Shown here one piece after another: positions 28,025 through 36,307 of a DNA stretch of 64,000 nucleotides (position 1 is the first letter of the stretch; every line of letters starts with the position of its first letter). The translations under genes and the position numbers were made by a program. Below the pieces are notes generated by a model. The model made no database searches, was not told the DNA's origin, and was given only the letters and a program-made list of their open reading frames with translations. The DNA comes from Aquincola agrisoli. Its GTDB lineage: Bacteria; Pseudomonadota; Gammaproteobacteria; Burkholderiales; Burkholderiaceae_C. The stretch covers positions 1 to 64,000 of the forward strand of contig NZ_JAZIBG010000038.1 in assembly GCF_036621135.1 (NCBI RefSeq), in the 5' to 3' direction.

Positions 28025-28857
28025 CGGTCGAGGGGGGCGGTCGCCGGCGGCGAGCGGGAAGGCGTGAGCTCGGTCACCGTGCCGAGGCGGAAGCACTGGC
28101 TCGGGACGTCGTAGTCCCAGCGCTCGACCGCCACGCGCACGCCCCTGCCGCCCACCCGCCGCAGCAGGTTGACCGAGTTGCCGGCTTCGTGCCGGACGCG
28201 CGACGACACCGCCGTGCCCGCCTGCACGGCCCAGAGCCGCCGCGGCAGCGCCGCCTCGGTCTCGTGCAGCGGCAGCACGTAGGGCAGGTGGATGTGCCCG
28301 CCCATCACGACGTCGGCACCGGCCTCGGCCCAGCGGTGGATCGCCGCCTGCCGACGGCGCAGCAGGTTGGGCGCGTCCTGCGGGCGGAACACGGCGATCG
28401 GGTGGTGCAGCACCACCACGCGCACCTGCGCCTCGCCGGCGCGCCGCAGCCGCTCGGCGACACGCTCGATCTGCTCGTCGGAGACCTCGCCGTCCTTGTG
28501 GCGACGCCGGCGGGTGCTCTTCACGGCCACCACCAGCCAGTTCGCGTCCGAGCGCACCGGCTCCAGGTCATCGCCGAACGCGTGGCGGAAATTCGCGTAC
28601 GGCCAGAAGGCGCGCGCCAGCAGGTTGAACAGCGGCACGTCGTGGTTGCCGGGCACGGCCACCACCGGCACCGGCGCGAGCCGGTCGGCGAACGTGCGCG
28701 CCGCGCCGAACTGGGCGCGCCGCGCCCGCTGCGTGATGTCGCCCGACAGCACCGCCACGTCGGGCGCCTGCTCGCGCGCCAGGCGCACGAGGGCCTCCAC
28801 GACGGGCGGCTGTTCGGTGCCGAAGTGCGGGTCGGAGATCTGCAGCAGTCCACTCAT
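28021..28857 (-). CDS. Metallophosphoesterase
   Basis: 278 residues. Calcineurin-like metal motifs in order: QISDPHFG (about 5-12), VLSGDITQ, VPGNHDVP, VVLHHPI and GGHIHLPY. The start at MSGLLQIS puts the first motif at the N-terminus; the longer frame before it is Arg/Cys-rich noise. Cyclic-nucleotide phosphodiesterase or a lipid-related phosphoesterase activity is possible. It lies between a lipid kinase and a lipid phosphatase gene. Confidence 0.9.
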   Translation of the reverse strand: MSGLLQISDPHFGTEQPPVVEALVRLAREQAPDVAVLSGDITQRARRAQFGAARTFADRLAPVPVVAVPGNHDVPLFNLLARAFWPYANFRHAFGDDLEPVRSDANWLVVAVKSTRRRRHKDGEVSDEQIERVAERLRRAGEAQVRVVVLHHPIAVFRPQDAPNLLRRRQAAIHRWAEAGADVVMGGHIHLPYVLPLHETEAALPRRLWAVQAGTAVSSRVRHEAGNSVNLLRRVGGRGVRVAVERWDYDVPSQCFRLGTVTELTPSRSPPATAPLDR

Positions 28858-28885
28858 CGTGAGGAAGGCGCGCGGGCGGCCCGGC

Positions 28886-29830
28886 TCAGGCCACCGGCTG
28901 CGGATGGCGCGGCACGAGCAGCGGCAGCGGCTCGGGGGCGGCCGCGAAGCGCAGCGGCGCACGCAGCTGGATGATCTCCCCGTCCACCGCGACCTTGACC
29001 ATCGCGCGCCGGCGCGGCAGGGCAGGCCGCGCCGACAGCTCCTCGAACGGGAAGCTCAGCACGTCGTCGGCCTCGCCCAGCCGGCCCAGCGCCCCCTGCA
29101 GCAGCAGGCGCAGCAGCGGCAGCGTGCCCACCGGCCGCAGCATCACCGCCGCGAGGCGGCCGCCGCCGATCAGCGGCGCTTCCGGCAGGCCGATCTGCCG
29201 CAGCTGCAGCGGGTTGTTGCCGACGAAGAGCGTCAGCGTGCGCACGTTGCGCTCCTCCCCGCCGCAGCGCATCACCATGCGCAGCGGGCGGTGCGCGCGG
29301 AAGAGCGTGACCACGGCGGACCACAGGGCCACCAGCCGGTGGCGCCCATAGCGCTGCTTGTAGGCCTCGCGGTCCTCGAGCAATTGCGGATACAACCCGA
29401 CACTGGCGTTGACGATGAACACCCTGTCGTTGACCTGGCCGACCTGGACCGGTTCCACCGTCGCGTCGAGCAGCGCGCGGGTGGCGGCCTCGGTGTCCAG
29501 CGGGATGCCGTGCACGCGGCCGAAGTAGTTGAAGGTGCCCTGCGGCAGCACGCCCAGGGCACAACCGCGGCCGAGCACGGCCTGGACCACCGCGTTGATC
29601 GTGCCGTCGCCCCCCGCCGCGACGACGATGCCGCCCTCGGCGCAGGCGCGCTCCACGGCCTTCATCGCCACCTGCGGCACCGGTGTGCCCGCGCACATCA
29701 GTACCTCGTGGGCGCGCCCGGCCTCGGTGAGCACGCGCTCGATCAGCGCCTTGGTCTCGTGCGCGTCGTCACGCCCCGAGCCCGGGTTGAGCACGACAAA
29801 AAACGGCGCATCGGCGGTGGGCAGGGTCAC
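28886..29830 (-). CDS. Diacylglycerol kinase family lipid kinase
   Basis: 314 residues from a GTG, with a second GTG 18 codons upstream as alternative. FFVVLNPGSGRDDAHE (nucleotide loop) and the catalytic VVAAGGDGTINAVV (about 72-85) followed by LGVLPQGTFNYFGR are typical of the DAGK/YegS family. Neither start has a strong ribosome site; the upstream extension includes a TATGCT motif that looks like a promoter -10, so the shorter form is preferred. It stops 28 bp before the metallophosphatase start. Confidence 0.88.
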   Translation of the reverse strand: MTLPTADAPFFVVLNPGSGRDDAHETKALIERVLTEAGRAHEVLMCAGTPVPQVAMKAVERACAEGGIVVAAGGDGTINAVVQAVLGRGCALGVLPQGTFNYFGRVHGIPLDTEAATRALLDATVEPVQVGQVNDRVFIVNASVGLYPQLLEDREAYKQRYGRHRLVALWSAVVTLFRAHRPLRMVMRCGGEERNVRTLTLFVGNNPLQLRQIGLPEAPLIGGGRLAAVMLRPVGTLPLLRLLLQGALGRLGEADDVLSFPFEELSARPALPRRRAMVKVAVDGEIIQLRAPLRFAAAPEPLPLLVPRHPQPVA

Positions 29831-29966
29831 GGGTGGAGGTGGGGTACGGCCTAAGACCGCCGCAGCATAGCCGCACGCGACCACGGCCGGCGCCGGGCCG
29901 CCCCCAGGCGGCCGCGCGACCCGCTCGGCGGGTGGTGCCGCGTACCCACGGCACCAAGTGCTCCAT

Positions 29967-30359
29967 TCAGTCCGGAATGACGGCCGTCACCTCGATCTCG
30001 ACCTTCGCCCGGTCCTCGACCAAGCCGGCCACCTGCACCGCGGTCATCGCCGCGTTGAAGCTGCCGATCAGCTCGCGGAAGGCCTTGCCGATCTCCGGGT
30101 AGGCTGCCACGTACTCGCGCTTGTCGGTCACGTACCAGGTCATGCGCACGATGTGCTCGGGCCGGGCGCCGCCTTCCTTCAGCACCTCGACGATGTTCTG
30201 CAGCGCCTGGCGCACCTGGCCTGCCAGGTCGTCGGTGTGGAACACGCCGTCGGCGTCCCAGCCGATCATGCCGGCCACGAACACCATGCGGCCGCGGGCG
30301 GCCACGCCGTTGGCATACCCGCGCGGACGCGGCCAGCCGGGGGGAAGCAACACTTGCAT
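29967..30359 (-). CDS. RidA-family enamine/imine deaminase
   Basis: 130 residues, normal RidA length. FVAGMIGWDADG, the oligomer/active-site Arg region ARPEHIVRMTWYVTD and the C-terminal VEDRAKVEIEVTAVIPD are present; the Glu of KVEIE and the Arg of IVRM match the deaminase-active subset. Last gene of the aromatic operon, 4 bp after the thioesterase. The pathway's monooxygenase product is a ring enamine, so a RidA here could hydrolyse the amino group as ammonia (inference). Confidence 0.9.
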   Translation of the reverse strand: MQVLLPPGWPRPRGYANGVAARGRMVFVAGMIGWDADGVFHTDDLAGQVRQALQNIVEVLKEGGARPEHIVRMTWYVTDKREYVAAYPEIGKAFRELIGSFNAAMTAVQVAGLVEDRAKVEIEVTAVIPD

Positions 30360-30363
30360 GGGA

Positions 30364-30819
30364 TCAGTCTCCTGTGGATTCGTCGGTGTCGTTGGAATGG
30401 CCGGCCAGCGCCGCACGCAGGTCGTCGGGCAGCGGCACGGGCCGGTGGGTGTCGAGGCTCGTGCACACCAGCGTCTGGTGGGAACGCACCCGCAGTTCGC
30501 GGCCGCCATCGGGGCCAGGCCCGGTGACATCGAGCACCAGCGCCAGCGAGCTGCGGCCCACGCGCTCGACCTGCAGGCCCAGCAGCACGTCGTCGCCCAT
30601 GCGGCTGATGGCGCTGAACGCGCACTTCAGGTCGACGATGGGCAGGCCCAGCCGCCGCGGCCCCAGCAGTTCGGCGTAGGGGATGTCCAGGCCCTCGGTG
30701 ATCCAGTCTTCGACCAGCCCGTTGAACATCACCAGGTACTGCGGAAAGAACACGATGCCCGCCGGATCGCAGTGAGCGAAGCGGATGCGCAGCGGCCTCT
30801 CGAACCTCTTGCCGGCCAT
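30364..30819 (-). CDS. Hotdog acyl-CoA thioesterase, 4-hydroxybenzoyl-CoA type
   Basis: 151 residues. The 4HBT signature RFAHCDPAGIVFFPQYLVMF (about 13-32) contains the catalytic Asp. The rest is a single hotdog domain. It may release CoA from a dead-end aromatic CoA ester, or act in the last steps of the pathway. It starts 3 bp after the livF stop. Confidence 0.9.
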   Translation of the reverse strand: MAGKRFERPLRIRFAHCDPAGIVFFPQYLVMFNGLVEDWITEGLDIPYAELLGPRRLGLPIVDLKCAFSAISRMGDDVLLGLQVERVGRSSLALVLDVTGPGPDGGRELRVRSHQTLVCTSLDTHRPVPLPDDLRAALAGHSNDTDESTGD

Positions 30820-30822
30820 GCG

Positions 30823-31533
30823 TCAGACCCCGATGTAGCGTTGCCACAGGCCCGGGTCGGCCGCCAGCGCGTCCGTCCCGCCCTGCCACACCACGCGCCC
30901 GCGTTCGATGATGGTGTGCCGGTTGCCCAGGCGCAGCAGGCGCTGCACGTACTTGTCGATCACCAGGATGCTCTGGCCCTGGCCGCGCAGGGTGTCCAGG
31001 CACTGCCAGATCTCCTCGCGGATCAGCGGCGCCAGGCCCTCGGTCGCTTCGTCGAGGATCAGCAGGTAGGGGTTGGTCATCAGCGCCCGGCCCACCGCCA
31101 GCATCTGCTGCTCGCCGCCCGAGAGCTGGTTGCCCATGTTGCGCGAGCGTTCGGCCAGCCGCGGGAAGAGCGCGTAGACGCGGTCCATCGTCCAGGGGTC
31201 GCGCGTGCCGTTGCGGTTGGCGCCGAAGGCGCGCAGGTTCTCGGCCACCGTGAGGTTGGGGAAGATCTGCCGCCCTTCCGGCACCACGGCCAGGCCCATG
31301 CGGGCGATGCGATCGGCGCTCAGGCGTTCGATGCGCTCGCCGCGGAAGCGCACCGTGCCGCCGCGTGCGCGGGCCAGCCCGAGCAGCGAGCGCACCGTGG
31401 TCGTCTTGCCCATGCCGTTGCGGCCCAGCAGCGTGGCCACGTCGCCGGCGTCGATGCGCAGGTCGATGCCGAACAGCACCTGGCTGCTGCCGTAGGCCGT
31501 CTCCAGGCCCTGCACTTCCAGCAATGCCGTCAT
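30823..31533 (-). CDS. livF: Branched-chain/aromatic ABC transporter ATPase LivF
   Basis: 236 residues. Walker A LLGRNGMGKTTTVRSLLG (about 36-53), signature NQLSGGEQQMLAVGRAL (about 135) and Walker B LLILDEATEGLAPL. Length and ending fit LivF. It pairs with LivG to drive the LivHM permease. A spacer of 106 bp with palindromes separates it from livG. Confidence 0.92.
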   Translation of the reverse strand: MTALLEVQGLETAYGSSQVLFGIDLRIDAGDVATLLGRNGMGKTTTVRSLLGLARARGGTVRFRGERIERLSADRIARMGLAVVPEGRQIFPNLTVAENLRAFGANRNGTRDPWTMDRVYALFPRLAERSRNMGNQLSGGEQQMLAVGRALMTNPYLLILDEATEGLAPLIREEIWQCLDTLRGQGQSILVIDKYVQRLLRLGNRHTIIERGRVVWQGGTDALAADPGLWQRYIGV

Positions 31534-31639
31534 GTCCGCCCCTCGTCCGACGAGTACGTCGGCCGATCCCCCGAGGGGATGCGGGCCAGCTTGGGAGCGG
31601 GCCGGCGCCCGGCCCGCTGAAAGGTTGACACAGGACGTC
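31534..31639. repeat. Palindromic spacer between livG and livF
   Basis: The spacer contains CCCCGAGGGG and a perfect 10-bp stem AGCGGGCCGG/CCGGCCCGCT with a 3-base loop (31596-31618). No T tract follows on the minus strand, so it resembles a repetitive extragenic palindrome rather than a terminator. I recall similar strings in other Burkholderiales intergenic regions. Confidence 0.5.
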
Positions 31640-32401
31640 TCATGCCGCGGCCTCCATCTCGTCGCCCAGGTAGGCGCGCTTCACGTCGGGGTGCTCGCGG
31701 ATCTCGGCCGGCGTGCCGGTGGCGATCACGCGGCCGAACACCAGCGTGGAGATGCGGTCGGCCAGGCGAAACACCGCGTCCATGTCGTGTTCCACCAGCA
31801 GCATCGTCGTTTCGCCGCGCAGCGATTGCAGCAGCTGCACCATCCGTTCGGATTCCTCGGGGCCCATGCCGGCCATCGGCTCGTCGAGCAGCAGCAGCTT
31901 CGGGCGCGTGGCCAGCGCCAGGCCCAGCTCGAGCTGGCGCTGTTCGCCATGCGCCAGCGCGCCGGACAGGTGGTGCAGCCGCGCACCCAGGCCGATGCGC
32001 TCGGCCACGTCGGCCGCGGCGTCGTAGCGTGCACGCTCGCTGCGCGCCGGGCGCCAGAAGCGCAGGCTGCTGCCATCACGCGCCTGCACGGCCAGCGCCA
32101 GGTTGTCGAGCACCGAGAGGCGCTTGAAGATGCTGGTGATCTGGTACGAGCGCACCAGGCCGCGGTGCACGCGCTCGTGCATCGGCACGCCGGTGACGTT
32201 GGTGCCGTCGAACTCGATGCGGCCCTCGTCGGGTACCAGGGCACCGGAGAGCTGGTGGATCAGCGTCGTCTTGCCGGCGCCGTTGGGGCCGATCAGCGCG
32301 TGCAGCTCACCGGGCTGCACGGCCAGCGTGGCGTGGTCGGTGGCGGTAAGGCCGCCGAAGCGCTTGACCAAGGCGTCGATTTTCAGCATCGGTCTGGTCA
32401 T
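31640..32401 (-). CDS. livG: Branched-chain/aromatic ABC transporter ATPase LivG
   Basis: 253 residues. Walker A LIGPNGAGKTTLIHQLSG (about 37-54), signature GALAHGEQRQLELGLALA and Walker B LLLLDEPMAGMGPEESERM, then the LivG-type C-terminal EHDMDAVFRLADRI and REHPDVKRAYLGDE. The ATG at the core start is chosen; the upstream frame runs into a repeat region. Confidence 0.93.
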   Translation of the reverse strand: MTRPMLKIDALVKRFGGLTATDHATLAVQPGELHALIGPNGAGKTTLIHQLSGALVPDEGRIEFDGTNVTGVPMHERVHRGLVRSYQITSIFKRLSVLDNLALAVQARDGSSLRFWRPARSERARYDAAADVAERIGLGARLHHLSGALAHGEQRQLELGLALATRPKLLLLDEPMAGMGPEESERMVQLLQSLRGETTMLLVEHDMDAVFRLADRISTLVFGRVIATGTPAEIREHPDVKRAYLGDEMEAAA

Positions 32402-32447
32402 GCGGTTGGCTCCATGGTGTGGCGCTGTGGGTGAGTTTGGGCAGAGC

Positions 32448-32683
32448 TGCGGAGTGTGGGCAGGGGCTGAGGCCTGCGGCTGAGGCGGTCGGCGCGGAGC
32501 GCCGACTTCCCTGCGTTGCTCGGTCGCCTGGGGTGCGCCGCCGAACTCGCTACGTTCACTTCGTTCACTGCACTCGAACAGCCGCGGCGAGTCAGTTGAC
32601 GAAGCGCGCTGCGCGCGCACCCCAGGCGCCCTGTGCTACTCGGCGCCTCACACGCAGGCCTCAGCCCCTGCCCACACCCCGCA
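32448..32683. repeat. Nested hairpin repeat module A
   Basis: Outer arms of 31 bp (32448-32478 and 32653-32683) are inverted copies with one mismatch, built on GGGCAGGGGCTGAGGCCTGC. Inner arms of 14 bp, CGCCTGGGGTGCGC (32525-32538) and its complement (32615-32628), are perfect. An 8-bp hairpin GTCGGCGC/GCGCCGAC lies at 32488-32506. The core between the inner arms has GAACTCGCTACGTTCACTTC and tandem GTTCACT units. The whole could fold into one long hairpin. Confidence 0.75.
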
Positions 32684-32801
32684 GCCGGCACGTTGGTTGA
32701 TTCGCGCTGATGGCGTACCCGCTTCGCCTCGTACTTGGCTGGGCGGCCGCTGGGGGTTGCTCTTGTTCTCCAAGCAAGGAGAAGTCGGTGCTTGCACGGC
32801 A

Positions 32802-33021
32802 GGCGGGGCCCGCTGGGGGCGATTTCTGGGGTGGCGAGAAGCGCAGGGCCGAGGTCGGCGCGCGCAGCGCGCTTCGTGATCTGACTGGCCGCAGCCTGTT
32901 TGAGCGCAGTGAACGCAGTGAACGAAGCGAGTTCTGCGGCACGACCTCGGCCCGAGCATCGCAGCGCAGTCGGCGCGGAACGCGCCGACCACCCCAGCAT
33001 GAGCCCCCAGCGGGCCCCGCC
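32802..33021. repeat. Nested hairpin repeat module B, core inverted relative to A
   Basis: Outer arms of 19 bp, GGCGGGGCCCGCTGGGGGC (32802-32820) and its exact complement (33003-33021), are extended by CTGGGGT/ACCCCAG. Inner arms GGGCCGAGGTCG (32846-32857) and complement (32942-32953) are perfect. The core carries GCAGTGAACGCAGTGAACGA and AGCGAGTTC and matches the reverse complement of module A's core with few mismatches over about 75 bp. A 9-bp GTCGGCGCG hairpin (32969-32989) is also shared. Confidence 0.75.
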
Positions 33022-33056
33022 TGACGCGCTCGCCGCGCCCAACATCGCAGCACGCC

Positions 33057-34085
33057 TCACGCCTTGCTCCCCCGACGGAACAAGCTCATCAAGCCATTCG
33101 GGGCCACCAGCACCACCGCCAGCAACACAGCCCCCAACCCGAACTGCCAGTGGATCGTGTAGCTGGCCAGGACTTCTTCGAGCAGCAGGAACACCACCGC
33201 GCCGATCACGCCGCCGTACAGGTGGCCCACGCCGCCGAGGATGACCATGATCATCAGCATGCCCGACTGGCTCCACTGCAGCAGCGAGGGGCTGACGAAG
33301 CTGCTCTGGTTGGCCAGCAGCGCCCCCGCCAGCCCGGCCAGCGCACCCGCCAGCGTGAAGGCCACCAGCTTGTAGCGCAGCACCGGGAAGCCGATGGCCG
33401 ACATGCGCGTCTCGTTCTCGCGGATGCCTTGCAGCACATGGCCGAAGCGGGCGTTCAGCAGCCGCTGCATGCCCACGAACGCGGCCGCGCCCACCGCCAG
33501 CACCACGTAGTAGAAGTGCCGGTCGTCCGCCAGGTCGACGCCGAAGCCCACGCTGGAGCGGCCGGCGAGCGACAGGCCGTCGTCGCCGCCGTACGACTTG
33601 AGCGACACCATCAGGTAGTACAGCATTTGCGCGAAGGCCAGCGTGATCATGATGAAGTACACGCCGCGCGTGCGCAGGCTCACCGCACCGATCAGCAGTG
33701 CGAAGAGCGCGCTCACCACCACCGCGGCAGGCCATGCGATCCACGCGGAGCCCACGCCTTCCTGCATCAGGATGCCCACGGTGTACGCGCCAATGCCGAC
33801 GAAGGCCGCGTGCCCGAAGCTCACCATGCCGCCGAAGCCCAGGATCAGGTTCAGGCTGCTCGCCGCCAGCGCGAAGATCAGGATGCGGCTCGCCAGCCCG
33901 ATGTAGAACTCCTCGCCCATCGCCACCGCGGCCACCGGCAGCAGCACCAGCGCGATCAGCAGCGGCACGCTCCAGCGCGCCTGCAGGGGATGGTCGAGCA
34001 GCCCGGCCGGCCGGCCGGCGAACTGCGCGGCGTTGGCCGCCAACGGCGGCGTGGCGCCCAGCGGGGGGGAAAGAGGTTGGCTCAT
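33057..34085 (-). CDS. livM: Branched-chain/aromatic ABC transporter permease LivM
   Basis: 342 residues, about ten membrane helices. LivM signatures: LGFGGMVSFGHAAFVGIGAY (about 84-103), RGVYFIMITLAFAQMLY and GIRENETRMSAIGFPVLRYK (the EAA-like loop). The ATG at MSQPL is favoured over an earlier alternative start nine codons upstream. Forms the permease with LivH. Confidence 0.92.
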   Translation of the reverse strand: MSQPLSPPLGATPPLAANAAQFAGRPAGLLDHPLQARWSVPLLIALVLLPVAAVAMGEEFYIGLASRILIFALAASSLNLILGFGGMVSFGHAAFVGIGAYTVGILMQEGVGSAWIAWPAAVVVSALFALLIGAVSLRTRGVYFIMITLAFAQMLYYLMVSLKSYGGDDGLSLAGRSSVGFGVDLADDRHFYYVVLAVGAAAFVGMQRLLNARFGHVLQGIRENETRMSAIGFPVLRYKLVAFTLAGALAGLAGALLANQSSFVSPSLLQWSQSGMLMIMVILGGVGHLYGGVIGAVVFLLLEEVLASYTIHWQFGLGAVLLAVVLVAPNGLMSLFRRGSKA

Positions 34086-34104
34086 CGCTCGAAGCACTCC
34101 AGGG

Positions 34105-35025
34105 CTAGCCATGGGCGGGGAACAGTCCTTGCGGACGCCAGTAGAGCACGGTGGCCATCAGTACATAGATGAGGATCGAGGCCACCGCCGGGCCCGCCTG
34201 GCCCGCCGCGTCGCCGCCCATCCACAGGCCAAACAGCATCGGCACCAGCGTGCGGCCGGCGGTGTCGACCACGCCCACCAGCAGCGCACCGAGCAGGGCG
34301 CCGCGGATCGAGCCGATGCCGCCGATCACGATCACCACGAACGCCAGAATCAGGATGCTTTCGCCCATGCCCACCTGCACCGCGAGCAAGGGCCCGAGCA
34401 GCCCGCCGGCCACCGCGCACAGCGCCGCGCCGAAGGCGAACACCGCGGTGAAGAGCCACTGCACGCGCGTGCCCATGGCCATCGCCATCTCGCGGTTGGA
34501 GGCGCCGGCGCGCACCTGCATGCCGACGCGGGTGCGCGTGACGAGCAGGTACAGCAGCCCGGCCACCGCCAGCCCGATGCCGATGATCAGCAGCCGGTAA
34601 GCCGGATAGGTGAAGCCACCGAACAGCTCCACCGGGCCGGCCAGCGCCGCCGGCGGGTTGAGCGAGACCGGCTGCGGCCCCCACACCATGCGCACCGCCT
34701 CATTGCACATCAGCAGGATCGCGAAGGTGCCCAGCACCTGCGACAGGTGGTCGCGCTGGTAGAGCCGCCGCAGCACCGCCACCTCGAGCAGCGCGCCGAT
34801 CGCCGCCGTGCCCAGCACGCCCACCGCGAGGCCGACGACGAACGAACCCGATGCCACCGCGACGGTCGCCACCAGGTAGGCGCCGACCATGTAGAGCGAG
34901 CCGTGCGCGAGGTTGATCATGTCCATGATGCCGAACACCAGCGTCAGGCCGGCGGCCAGCAGGAACAGCATCAGCCCGAACTGCAGGCCGTTCAGCGCCT
35001 GCTCGAGGATCAGGATGGCGGTCAT
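34105..35025 (-). CDS. livH: Branched-chain/aromatic ABC transporter permease LivH
   Basis: 306 residues, about eight membrane helices. Begins ILILEQALNGLQFGLMLFLL, then GIMDMINLAHGSLYMVGAYL and the cytoplasmic loop VGMQVRAGASNREMAMAMG, all typical of LivH. It lies 19 bp before livM and 21 bp after the binding-protein gene. Confidence 0.93.
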   Translation of the reverse strand: MTAILILEQALNGLQFGLMLFLLAAGLTLVFGIMDMINLAHGSLYMVGAYLVATVAVASGSFVVGLAVGVLGTAAIGALLEVAVLRRLYQRDHLSQVLGTFAILLMCNEAVRMVWGPQPVSLNPPAALAGPVELFGGFTYPAYRLLIIGIGLAVAGLLYLLVTRTRVGMQVRAGASNREMAMAMGTRVQWLFTAVFAFGAALCAVAGGLLGPLLAVQVGMGESILILAFVVIVIGGIGSIRGALLGALLVGVVDTAGRTLVPMLFGLWMGGDAAGQAGPAVASILIYVLMATVLYWRPQGLFPAHG

Positions 35026-35046
35026 GGCGGCGTCCGTCGCGTGGCG

Positions 35047-36246
35047 TCAGGCGGGCATCTTGCAGGCGGCGGCATAGGCATCGCCGTGGTTCTCGAACAC
35101 CGTGCCCATGAGCTTGTTGGTGATGCGGCCCTGGGCGTCCTTGCCCACCACGCGCAGCACATAGTTCTGCACCGGGAAGTGGTTGGTGTTGAACTTGAAG
35201 GGGCCGCGCACCGCGTCGAAGCGCGCGGCCTCCAGTGCCTTGCGCACCGCGGCCTTGTCGCCGAGCTGGCCCTTCGTGTCGCGCACCGCCGAGCCGATCA
35301 GCCGCGCGGCGTCGTAGCCCTGCGCGGCGTAGAGCGTGGGCAGCCGGCCGTAGGCCTTCTGGAATTCGGCGACGAAGGTCTTGTTGGCGGCGTTGTCCAG
35401 GTCGTGCGCCCACAGCGAGCTGTTGAAGAGGCCCAGCATCGGCTCGCCGACGGCCTTGATCACGTCCTCGTCGGCCGAAAAGCCCGGCGCGAACAGCGTC
35501 GTCTCCTTCGACAGGCCCGCCCCGACGAACTGCTTGACGAAGTTGACGCCCAGCCCGCCCGGCAGGAAGAAGTACAGCGCGTCGGCCTTCGCGGCGCGGA
35601 TCTTCGACAGCTCTGCGCCGTAGTCGAGCTGGTTCAGCGGCGTGTAGATCTCCACCGCCACCTCGCCCTTGAAGAAGCGCTTGAAGCCGGCCAGCGCGTC
35701 CTTGCCCGCAGGGTAGTTGGGGGCCAGCAGCGCCACCTTCTTGAAGCCCTTGTCCTGCACCGTCTTGCCGACGGCCTCGTGCAGGTTGTCGTTCTGGTAC
35801 GAGGCGCTGAAGAAGTACGGATTGCACTGCTCGCCGGCGTACTGCGACGGGCCGGCGTTGGCGCTGACGTAGAAGGTCTTCGACGCGAAGGTGGGCGCGC
35901 CCACCGCCAGCATGATGTTGGAGAACACCACGCCGGTCATGAAGTCGACCTTGTCGCGCTTGATGAGCCGGTCGGCCGTCTGCCGCGCGGTGTCGGGGTT
36001 CTGCTGGTCGTCGGCCACGATCACCTCGGCCGGCACGCCGCCGAGCTTGCCGCCTTCGAGCTTCACGGCGAGCTGGAAGCCGTCGCGGATGTCGATGCCC
36101 AGGCTCGCGCCGGGGCCCGACAGCGTGCTGAGCAGGCCGATCTTCACCGGGCCGGCGGCGTGGGCCGGCAGGCTGGCGGCGAGCGCAGCGATCGCAGCCA
36201 GCGCGAGTGCCGAGAAAGTCTTCGAGGGACGGGCGATACGGGTCAT
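35047..36246 (-). CDS. ABC transporter substrate-binding protein, Liv/aromatic acid type
   Basis: 399 residues. Signal peptide with cleavage after LPAHA (about residue 29), then VKIGLLSTLSGPGASLGIDI, the start of a type I periplasmic binding fold (Peripla_BP_6). The pocket segment FYVSANAGPSQYAGEQCNPY and the partner TLYAAQGYDAARLIG are typical of aromatic-acid binding members. Within this operon the likely ligand is 2-aminobenzoate or a related aromatic acid (inference). Confidence 0.9.
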   Translation of the reverse strand: MTRIARPSKTFSALALAAIAALAASLPAHAAGPVKIGLLSTLSGPGASLGIDIRDGFQLAVKLEGGKLGGVPAEVIVADDQQNPDTARQTADRLIKRDKVDFMTGVVFSNIMLAVGAPTFASKTFYVSANAGPSQYAGEQCNPYFFSASYQNDNLHEAVGKTVQDKGFKKVALLAPNYPAGKDALAGFKRFFKGEVAVEIYTPLNQLDYGAELSKIRAAKADALYFFLPGGLGVNFVKQFVGAGLSKETTLFAPGFSADEDVIKAVGEPMLGLFNSSLWAHDLDNAANKTFVAEFQKAYGRLPTLYAAQGYDAARLIGSAVRDTKGQLGDKAAVRKALEAARFDAVRGPFKFNTNHFPVQNYVLRVVGKDAQGRITNKLMGTVFENHGDAYAAACKMPA

Positions 36247-36307
36247 GGCGCTTTCTTTCGAGTGCGTGGCGGGGAAGCGAGGACGGGAGGACCTGAGGGT
36301 CGGACGC

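Larger units (their letters stand above)
32402..33056. other. 655-bp gene-free spacer between livM and livG holding two nested hairpin modules
   Basis: No credible gene. Several frames stay open but translate into Arg/Ser/Ala noise such as repeated SERSERSEF. The space is filled by two large inverted-repeat modules described separately. It interrupts an otherwise tightly packed operon. Confidence 0.7.

Noticed and set aside
32448..33021. A CRISPR array or insertion sequence
   Set aside because: Repeats are only two, inverted and nested, without regular spacers or a transposase frame.
32398..33744. Open frames across the livM-livG spacer, some extending into livM
   Set aside because: They translate the hairpin repeats into Arg/Ser/Ala-rich sequence with repeated SER units; no known domain and no ribosome site.
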